In this document: in pieces, positions 14,809-20,494 of the stretch | Numbering within the stretch: the stretch's first letter is position 1 | How the letters are laid out: every line of letters begins with the position of its first letter | Assembly: GCA_016776705.1 (NCBI GenBank) | Contig: JADHSW010000024.1 | Coordinates: 1 to 20,494, forward strand | Length of the DNA stretch: 20,494 bases | Origin: Rhodospirillales bacterium | Lineage (GTDB): Bacteria; Pseudomonadota; Alphaproteobacteria; Rhodospirillales; JABHCV01 | Direction of reading: 5' to 3' | Translations under genes and position numbers: made by a program | The notes under the pieces: model-generated | The model's input: the letters and a program-made list of their open reading frames with translations, nothing else | What the model was told of the DNA's origin: nothing | Database searches by the model: none

Positions 14809-15602
14809 ATGTCTGTAACCAAACCAAACGTTCATAAGAACAGATTTGCAGGAAAAACAGCCGTCATTAGGGGCGGGGCGGCAGGAATGGGAAGTGTCAC
14901 AGCTCTTCAATTTGCAGATGAAGGCGCATCCGTCGTCATTCTGGATATTCAAAAGCAAGCAGGCGAAGAAGTCGTTCGACAGATTGAAGAAAAAGGCGGC
15001 ACCGCCATGTTTATTGAGACCGATGTATCCAGTGCGGATCAGGTAAATGCGGCTTTTGACTTAATCGCGAAAAAAATTGGCCCTTATGAGGTGCTGTTCA
15101 ATCATGCTGGCACCATCACAGTGAAGCCGCTCGATGAATCGACGGAAGAAGACTACGACCGCCTGATGGATATCAATGTTAATTCAACCTTTCTGGTTTG
15201 CCGCAGGGCAGTTAAGGAAATGAGCGATAATGGTGGCGGCTCGATTGTCATTACAGCGTCTATCGCATCTGAACTTGGCTACCCACTGGAATCCCTGTAT
15301 TGCATGACGAAGGGTGCGGTATGCAATTATCCCGGGTTATTGCTGCGGAATATCGTGATCGGGGCATTCGCTGCAACGCTGTTTGTCCAGGCTTCGTCAA
15401 AACCGCGCACGGCCTTCGCGAAATTGACGAGTTGGACGCCGCCGGACAGGCTTGGGAAGAAGGCGCATTGGCCGAAGCTCAGGGACGCATTTGCGAACCC
15501 GAAGAAGTCGCAGCAGCGGTTTTATTTCTGGCCTCGGACGAAGCCAGCTTCATTACAGGAAATGCTCTATATGTCGACAACGGCTGGTACACCAAAGGCT
15601 AG
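14809..15602 (+). pseudogene. Short-chain dehydrogenase broken by a one-base frameshift
   Basis: The N-terminal part reads as a classical SDR: the cofactor loop GGAAGMG (with Arg in place of the usual Thr before it), acidic ILDIQ after the second strand, NHAG, the serine in IVITASIAS, and the YCMTK catalytic pair. Immediately after that, at 15319-15321, the frame shifts: the first frame continues as nonsense to 15618, while the neighbouring frame resumes MQLSRVIAAEYRDRGIRCNA, then VCPGF and the normal end VLFLASDEASFITGNALYVDNGW, stopping at 15602. One missing base after GT at 15319-15320 restores an ordinary SDR of about 264 residues. It could be a true mutation or an assembly or sequencing error. 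It is a different SDR from that in the chimera. Confidence 0.85.
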
Positions 15603-15650
15603 CCCAAACCAGTATTAAAATTTCAAGAAAATCTTATTAGAGGTCTCAAA

Positions 15651-18098
15651 ATGTCAAAACAACTTCCTACCCAAGCTCAGGTTGTCATCGTTGGTGGTGG
15701 CGTTGTTGGCTGTTCGCTGGCTTACCATTTGACCAAACTGGGATGGACAGACGTCGTCCTGTTGGAGCGCAAACAGCTAACCTGCGGCACCACATGGCAT
15801 GCAGCCGGTCTTGTCGGCCAACTGCGTGCAACCCAGAATATGACCAAATTGGCCCAATACACGGCGGGACTGTTTGGTGACCTTGAAGAAGAAACCGGTC
15901 AAGCGACAGGCTTCGCCCAGCACGGATCGCTGAGCCTTGCAACAAGCGAAGGCCGCTTTGAGGAGTTGAAGCGCGGCGCGTCTATGGCACGTGTCTTCGG
16001 CCTTGAGGTAGAGGTCATTTCCGGGAGGGAAGCGCAATCAATGTGGCCGCTGATCAACATCGATGATGTTGTGGGCGCTGTGTTCCTGCCCAAGGACGGC
16101 AAGGTCAACCCCATTGATGTGACTCAAGCCCTGGCCAAGGGGGCCAAGAACGGCGGAGTGAAAATTTTTGAAGATACTAAAGTCACCGCCGTTCATACTG
16201 AAAACGGACGTGTCACAGGCGTTGCTACCGACAGGGGTGACATCAAGGCCGAAGTTGTCGTCAACTGCGCCGGTATGTGGGCGCGTGAACTTGGCCTGAT
16301 GGCGGGAGCAAACATTCCCTTGCATGCCGCCGAACACTTTTACATCGTCACCGAAAATTTCGAGGGAATGACACCAGGCCTGCCGGTGCTGCGCGACCCG
16401 GACAACTGCGCCTATTTCAAGGAGGACGCAGGCAAGCTGTTACTTGGTGCGTTTGAGCCGGTTTCCAAACCGTGGGGCATGGACGGCATCCCCGAAGACT
16501 TCTCGTTCACCCAGTTACCTGACGATTTTGATCATTTCGAGCCGATTCTGGAAACCGCCATGAGGCGCTTGCCTGCCCTTGAGAACGTCGGTATTCAGTT
16601 GTTCTTCAATGGACCTGAAAGTTTTACGCCCGATGACCGTTATTTGTTGGGGCCGACGCCAGAAGTGGAGAACTTCTACGTTGCGGCCGGGTTCAATTCG
16701 ACCGGTATCCAGTCTTCCGGTGGTGCTGGCAAGGTGCTGGCCGACTGGATCGTCAACAAACGCCCACCCATGGACCTGTGGGATGTGGACATCAGCCGTA
16801 TGCTGCCGTTTCAAAACAACGCCAAGTATCTGCATGATCGCACGGTTGAAGGGTTGGGCCTTTTATACGCCATGCACTGGCCCTTCCGTCAGTTTGAAAC
16901 CGCGCGTATGGCAAGAACCTCTCCCCTGCATGACCGCCTGAAGGCAAAGGGCGCCTGTTTTGGCGAGGCAGGCGGCTGGGAGCGGGCCAACTGGTTTGCA
17001 CCTGAAGGTGTCGAAGCCAGATATGAATATTCCTACGGCCGCCAAAACTGGTTCGAGCATTCTGCCCGTGAACACATGGCGATCCGTGAAGGAGTCGGCC
17101 TGCTGGATCAAACTTCCTTCGCCAAATTCCTGTTTCAGGGCCGGGATGCCGAGACCGTTCTTAACCGGGTCTGCGCCAACAACGTATCCGTCCCTGTCGG
17201 AAAGATTGTCTATACCCAATGGCTGAATGATCGGGGCGGCATCGAAGCCGATTTGACCATCACCCGTATAGCTGAAGATAGCTATATGATCGTCACCTCC
17301 TTCTCATCGGCTCTCAAGGACTTCAACTGGTTGAAGAGCCATATCCCGACCGATGCCCATGCTGTTCTGACGGACGTTGGCTCAGGAATGGCAATGGTCA
17401 GCATTATGGGGCCAAAAGCACGCGACCTTTTGCAATCACTGACACCGGCAGACCTGTCAAACGAGGCCTTCCCGTTTGCAACCAGCCAGCAGATCGAACT
17501 TGGCTATGCCATGGTCCGCGCTTCGCGCATTACCTATGTGGGCGAATTGGGCTGGGAGCTTTATATCCCGACAGAGTTCGCTACCGGTGTTTACGATTTA
17601 ATCGTTGCTGCGGGCGAGGCGTTCGGCCTTCAGCATGTTGGCATGCATGCCATGAACTCCCTGAGGACCGAAAAAGCCTATCGCCACTGGGGGCACGACA
17701 TTGCTGGCGAAGATACCCCTGTGGAAGCAGGCCTGGGCTTCGCCGTCGCCTGGGACAAGCCAGGCGGCTTTATCGGTCGTGAAGCCTTGTTTGAACAACG
17801 TGAGAACGGGGTCAAAAAACGCCTCGTGCAGTTCGCCCTGGATGATACGCAACCCTTGATGCACCATAATGAGCCGATCTGGCGCAATGACAAGATTGTA
17901 GGTTACATCACCTCAGGCATGTTCGGTCATGCCGTAGGAAAATCCCTGGGCATGGGATATGTAGAGAACGAAGATGGCGTCGATGCTGCCTTCGTCAACG
18001 AAGGCGTTTACGAAATCGAAATTGCCTGCGTGCGGTTCCCGGCCACGGCCTCCCTGAAGCCTTTCTATGATCCGAAGAGTGAACGGGTAAAGGCGTAA
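15651..18098 (+). CDS. Dimethylglycine/sarcosine dehydrogenase-like FAD- and folate-binding oxidoreductase
   Basis: An 815-residue protein of the dimethylglycine/sarcosine dehydrogenase family, which oxidatively removes N-methyl groups and passes the one-carbon unit to tetrahydrofolate. The N-terminal FAD domain has VIVGGGVVGCSLAYHL (about 12-27) and CGTTWHAAGL, where His50 lies in the position that carries covalent FAD in mammalian relatives. The DAO fold ends with YVAAGFNSTGIQSSGGAGK. The second half is a GcvT-like (aminomethyltransferase) domain, including LLDQTSFAKF, GIEADLTITRI, ELGWELYIPTE and the C-terminal SGMFGHAVGKSLGMGYV barrel. GAGG precedes the ATG. Full length and undisrupted beside a frameshifted SDR. 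The true substrate may be another methylated amine. Confidence 0.9.
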   Translation: MSKQLPTQAQVVIVGGGVVGCSLAYHLTKLGWTDVVLLERKQLTCGTTWHAAGLVGQLRATQNMTKLAQYTAGLFGDLEEETGQATGFAQHGSLSLATSEGRFEELKRGASMARVFGLEVEVISGREAQSMWPLINIDDVVGAVFLPKDGKVNPIDVTQALAKGAKNGGVKIFEDTKVTAVHTENGRVTGVATDRGDIKAEVVVNCAGMWARELGLMAGANIPLHAAEHFYIVTENFEGMTPGLPVLRDPDNCAYFKEDAGKLLLGAFEPVSKPWGMDGIPEDFSFTQLPDDFDHFEPILETAMRRLPALENVGIQLFFNGPESFTPDDRYLLGPTPEVENFYVAAGFNSTGIQSSGGAGKVLADWIVNKRPPMDLWDVDISRMLPFQNNAKYLHDRTVEGLGLLYAMHWPFRQFETARMARTSPLHDRLKAKGACFGEAGGWERANWFAPEGVEARYEYSYGRQNWFEHSAREHMAIREGVGLLDQTSFAKFLFQGRDAETVLNRVCANNVSVPVGKIVYTQWLNDRGGIEADLTITRIAEDSYMIVTSFSSALKDFNWLKSHIPTDAHAVLTDVGSGMAMVSIMGPKARDLLQSLTPADLSNEAFPFATSQQIELGYAMVRASRITYVGELGWELYIPTEFATGVYDLIVAAGEAFGLQHVGMHAMNSLRTEKAYRHWGHDIAGEDTPVEAGLGFAVAWDKPGGFIGREALFEQRENGVKKRLVQFALDDTQPLMHHNEPIWRNDKIVGYITSGMFGHAVGKSLGMGYVENEDGVDAAFVNEGVYEIEIACVRFPATASLKPFYDPKSERVKA

Positions 18099-18111
18099 AG
18101 ACACACTGCAC

Positions 18112-18303
18112 ATGACCATGACAGGCAAACTGAACAGCATATGGCGTTACCCTGTAAAAAGTATGCGGGGCATGGGACTAAGGGGTTGTGTCGAATGTGT
18201 CATAAGCCGGGACCAGAAAGACCTGCTGATACTCGATTACGAAATCGGAAACCGCATCGACAAGCATTGTCAGGAACTGGGCCTATTTTGGTGCGGCCCT
18301 TAA
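18112..18303 (+). pseudogene. MOSC-domain protein, N-terminal fragment
   Basis: The 63-residue frame begins GKLNSIWRYPVKSMRGMGL, which is the characteristic opening (beta-barrel, 'xxLWRYPVKSMRG') of MOSC-domain proteins such as YcbX-type molybdenum-cofactor enzymes. After about residue 22 the match is lost, and the frame ends after ELGLFWCGP with no sulfur-carrier cysteine region or C-terminal barrel. So this is a 5' stub joined to unrelated sequence by a deletion or rearrangement. It starts 13 bases after the dimethylglycine-dehydrogenase-like gene. I do not recognise the tail. Confidence 0.6.
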
Positions 18304-18734
18304 TCAACATGAGAGTCCTGTCCCCACCCCTGACAATATCCCGTAAACAAATCGATTAGATGATGGATATTCTATTGAACAGGCGATGGAGGATGTTCGC
18401 GAAGAGGGTCTGTAGAGTGGCTGACGAATATATTAAAGAATAGGTGTTGCCTGGTAGTTGGGTGACTATTCACTCGTCAGTAAATTACGCCAATTTCAGC
18501 GCTGATGTTTGATCAGCGGATGTTCGCCCGTCAGCATCACCTTCTCGTGTCCCATATAAAAAATCTGATCAAGCCGCGAATCGCATCAAAACTACGGAAA
18601 TCCAGCAATTAAAACCGCACAATACTGAAGGAAGTTGAAGAAGATTCAGTACATTGTGAGTTCTTCACGGACGACGAATTAGCCGGAAGTGCGTATTTGT
18701 AATTATGAGATTCATTCAAGTCTAAAACTTGAAA
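18304..18734. other. Non-genic stretch with fragments of former genes
   Basis: No full gene is visible here. Three pieces deserve mention. On the minus strand 18585-18496, a short frame reads LDQIFYMGHEKVMLTGEHPL and ends IKHQR at a stop, which looks like an authentic C-terminus of an unrecognised protein. On the plus strand about 18646-18702, KEVEEDSV followed by CEFFTDDELAGSAYL and a stop also looks protein-like but unrecognised. CTATTCACT at 18466-18474 repeats the tip of the IS3-like end at 10752-10760. A 7-bp stem (18500-18506 with 18512-18518) has no T run. The whole reads as decayed sequence. Confidence 0.45.
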
Positions 18735-18737
18735 GGA

Positions 18738-18920
18738 TTATTTATCCCCTTTTCGGCTCCCGGTTTCGGGGAAAATCCACATTGCCAGAACCATGAAAAT
18801 GGCCAGACCGATACTTACCCAGCCCAACTGTTCGTTTCCGGCCTGACTGTCAAACCAATAGACAGTTGCACCGACTAACAGAACAACAAGTGAAAGAATT
18901 GCCTTGATACCAGCAGGCAT
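18738..18920 (-). CDS. Small two-helix membrane protein, unknown
   Basis: Sixty residues with two predicted membrane spans, IKAILSLVVLLVGATVYWF (about 5-23) and LGWVSIGLAIFMVLAMWIF (about 32-50), joined by the short polar loop DSQAGNEQ and ending in a basic tail (SRKGDK). It is read leftward and starts six bases after the stop of the fatty-acid-hydroxylase-like gene, so the two are very probably co-transcribed, and the small protein may be a partner or stabiliser of that membrane enzyme. I do not recognise a family. Confidence 0.6.
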   Translation of the reverse strand: MPAGIKAILSLVVLLVGATVYWFDSQAGNEQLGWVSIGLAIFMVLAMWIFPETGSRKGDK

Positions 18921-18926
18921 GGCCGA

Positions 18927-19697
18927 TTACTCCGCGGGAATGGGTCCGGAAGCAGCCTCGAAAGGAGTTCCTGGAACACTTTTGAGATTAGTCTTCAAAT
19001 ATTCTGTCGAATATCCATTGAACATATGACCCAACAATCCCCGGTCCAAATCTGACGTCCCAAACAACCAATCGGAAATCGGCAATGACAGGTTCATATT
19101 CACCTCCATCATCAATCGGTCATTATGGTGAGCCGTGTGATGGCGGCGAATTGTGTTTACAAGCGGGCAATTGCGAACAAAGGAATTTTCATCAACATGG
19201 CAACAGAAATGCATAAATTCATACGTCAGGTACACGGCGGTCGTAGAACACATAACCAGCCAGCCGATGTTTTCTGACAGAAGATATCCCAGGGCCAAAC
19301 CGCCAGGCGTCGACATCAAAATGAAAACAACCATCGCATAAGGTGGGAAAAAGGTGACCCGCCAGTCTTTTTCATTTTGGAAACGCATTTCTCGATCCGT
19401 GAAGAACTGATGATGGTTCAGCGTATGGCGAACATAAATAGCGCGCAAACCGGTAACGTTTATGGGGCGGTGCATAACATGCATGTGCAAAAACCATTCG
19501 AACATATTGCACAAGGTGACGACGATTGGGATGGTCAACCATTCCCACCAAAGAACGTTTTCGATGTGTTGGGTAAAGATGTAAAATGCCGTTAATCCAA
19601 TGACGTAAATAATCACAACATGGATGTAGCCGTTATACCAACCGGCAATCCGGGATCGGTATTCTTTTCTAAACCCGGCCTGTCGTTCATTCATCAT
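18927..19697 (-). CDS. Fatty acid hydroxylase/sterol desaturase superfamily membrane protein
   Basis: An inner-membrane di-iron enzyme of the fatty-acid-hydroxylase superfamily, expected to hydroxylate or desaturate a lipid carbon with oxygen. From the ATG at 19697 (256 residues), the histidine clusters are HMHVMH (71-76), HTLNHH (91-96), HFCCH (163-167) and RRHHTAHH (184-191), lying between several hydrophobic segments such as VVIIYVIGLTAFYIF. All the iron-ligand boxes appear to be present. AAAGGAG ten bases upstream decides this start; an in-frame ATG at 19778 would add 27 residues but has no ribosome site and overlaps the likely promoter. The substrate is unknown. It is followed at once by the small membrane protein. 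Confidence 0.83.
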   Translation of the reverse strand: MMNERQAGFRKEYRSRIAGWYNGYIHVVIIYVIGLTAFYIFTQHIENVLWWEWLTIPIVVTLCNMFEWFLHMHVMHRPINVTGLRAIYVRHTLNHHQFFTDREMRFQNEKDWRVTFFPPYAMVVFILMSTPGGLALGYLLSENIGWLVMCSTTAVYLTYEFMHFCCHVDENSFVRNCPLVNTIRRHHTAHHNDRLMMEVNMNLSLPISDWLFGTSDLDRGLLGHMFNGYSTEYLKTNLKSVPGTPFEAASGPIPAE

Positions 19698-19762
19698 CGC
19701 CTGCGGACTCCTTTTACTTGTTGCTCCCGCAGCTTCAATTAGAAAGAAGCGCCCTGAGCAAA

Positions 19763-19823
19763 CTGATATATCAGACATACATCAGTAAACCTGGCTATGT
19801 CAACCATTTGGAATAATTCCAAA
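19763..19823 (-). promoter_or_regulatory. Palindromic promoter region of the fatty-acid-hydroxylase-like gene
   Basis: On the minus strand TTGACA occupies 19803-19798, followed 18 bases later by TATGTC (19779-19774), a tolerable -35/-10 pair. Just upstream is the 17-base palindrome TTTGGAATAATTCCAAA (19807-19823), and just downstream is CTGATATATCAG (19763-19774), a 12-base perfect palindrome touching the -10. The pair resembles an activator or repressor site flanking a promoter. Which protein binds is not evident; no regulator gene is adjacent in the window. Confidence 0.42.
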
Positions 19824-19872
19824 TATTATATCTTAAAAAAGGATATAATTTCAGTCTGCAAAGGGGGGCGTT

Positions 19873-20494
19873 TTAATTAGCGACACCCCAGTCCTCTTCC
19901 TGCTGCACGGCGAATATCGATGTATATCCCTTGGACCAGTCCGGTGGTAACTGGCATGGACGCGGATCATGATGAGCCCAGCGTGCAGGGTTTCCGCGTA
20001 CGATTTTCTGATCATATCTTGAATACATTGCATTGGGCATATAAGGCATGGCATCGGCTGCGGAATATATATTGAGCAACAACGGTCGCCCAAGATCGGA
20101 ATTATTCGGCTTTGATGCGTGCGGCATGCGGCAATTGTGAATGGTCAGGGAACCGGCAGGACCATCCAGCGACACCGCTTTTTTCAGGTCGAGTTTACCA
20201 ACATCCTCAGGATTGAGGCAACCGATCCAGTCACCATTGGGATTGTACTGATTGTAAAGTGGCCCTTCGTGGGCACCGGGGATCAGCATCAGAGGTCCCT
20301 GCTCGATTCCGCAATCATAAATATAGGTGCCAACAGTACAGGGGCTGTAGTTGGTATGGGGCCAGAATTGGATGTCCTGGTGCCATTTGACCTCCTCACC
20401 ACCTTGTGCCCATTTAAAGTTCAATTTGGAATGATGAAATTTGACGTCTGGCCCGACAAGATCGGCCACGATGTCAGGCACCGGAGATTTCGAT
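19873..20494 (-). CDS. Phytanoyl-CoA dioxygenase (PhyH) family protein, 5' end outside the window
   Basis: A non-haem iron(II)/2-oxoglutarate oxygenase. The iron-binding motif is in EVKWHQDIQFWPHTN (HQD), the distal histidine is in IHNCRMPHAS, and the 2-oxoglutarate-anchoring arginine is in LGRPLLLNIYSA, the order and spacing expected of PhyH proteins. QGPLMLIPGAHEGPL lies between them as in ectoine-hydroxylase-like members. The frame is open to the right edge (KSPVPDIVADL), so a GTG near 20481 is not a genuine start and the true N-terminus lies beyond 20494. Stop is TAA at 19873. It lies upstream of, and on the same strand as, the fatty-acid-hydroxylase-like gene, but with its own promoter region between. 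The substrate is unknown. Confidence 0.85.
   Translation of the reverse strand, partial: SKSPVPDIVADLVGPDVKFHHSKLNFKWAQGGEEVKWHQDIQFWPHTNYSPCTVGTYIYDCGIEQGPLMLIPGAHEGPLYNQYNPNGDWIGCLNPEDVGKLDLKKAVSLDGPAGSLTIHNCRMPHASKPNNSDLGRPLLLNIYSAADAMPYMPNAMYSRYDQKIVRGNPARWAHHDPRPCQLPPDWSKGYTSIFAVQQEEDWGVAN

Noticed and set aside
10752..18474. CTATTCACT shared between the IS3-like tip (10752-10760) and 18466-18474 as the two ends of one large composite element
   Set aside because: Nine bases are too few, the adjoining bases differ (CCCC against TCACCC), and the intervening 7.7 kb shows no transposition genes consistent with a unit.
185..18675. TTCACGGACGAC occurs at 185-196 and again at 18664-18675, suggesting copies of one IS end
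   Set aside because: A shared 12-mer is expected several times by chance in 20 kb, and the flanks do not align convincingly; kept only as a weak hint.
1..20494. CRISPR arrays, tRNA or rRNA genes, tandem repeats
   Set aside because: No regularly spaced repeats and no recognisable tRNA or rRNA sequence were seen on either strand by eye.

Overview
The window looks like chromosome from a non-cultured-type alphaproteobacterium, probably a Rhodospirillales relative from a marine or aquatic setting. The evidence is moderate GC by eye, a glycerol ABC importer of the rhizobial GlpVSTPQ type, a dimethylglycine/sarcosine-dehydrogenase-like flavoprotein, a LuxR-type regulator, and PhyH and fatty-acid-hydroxylase genes. 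The taxonomic placement is inference from gene content only.

Left part (1-10377): a complete glycerol/glycerol-3-phosphate module. After IS debris at 1-270, glpK, glpD and glpR run leftward. A divergent rightward operon follows: glpV (periplasmic binding protein), glpS and glpT (two ATPases), glpP and glpQ (permeases) and a small DUF2160-type membrane protein. Glycerol would be imported by the ABC system, phosphorylated by GlpK and oxidised by GlpD to dihydroxyacetone phosphate. No glpF facilitator is present here. The promoter spacers of glpD and glpV share a 15-bp element with two TTCG cores ten bases apart, which I propose as the GlpR operator. GlpS and GlpT carry complementary losses of catalytic motifs, which predicts one working and one dead ATP site. 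A strong hairpin separates glpV from glpS.

Middle part (10378-18098): a rearranged, partly decayed catabolic region. It holds an IS3-family remnant that truncates a small unknown gene, an intact aldehyde dehydrogenase, an in-frame chimera of a PotA-type ABC ATPase with the C-terminal half of a short-chain dehydrogenase (SDR), a divergent LuxR-type regulator preceded by a perfect 15-bp inverted repeat, an SDR gene broken by a one-base frameshift, and an intact 815-residue dimethylglycine-dehydrogenase-like protein. The intact genes suggest oxidation of an N-methylated amine and the resulting aldehyde; the substrate is not evident.

Right part (18099-20494): a MOSC-domain N-terminal fragment, about 430 bp with only gene debris, then leftward genes for a tiny two-helix membrane protein, a fatty-acid-hydroxylase-superfamily membrane enzyme behind a palindromic promoter region, and a PhyH-type dioxygenase cut by the window edge. 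The strongest leads are the GlpS/GlpT asymmetry, the shared operator-like element and the ABC-SDR chimera.
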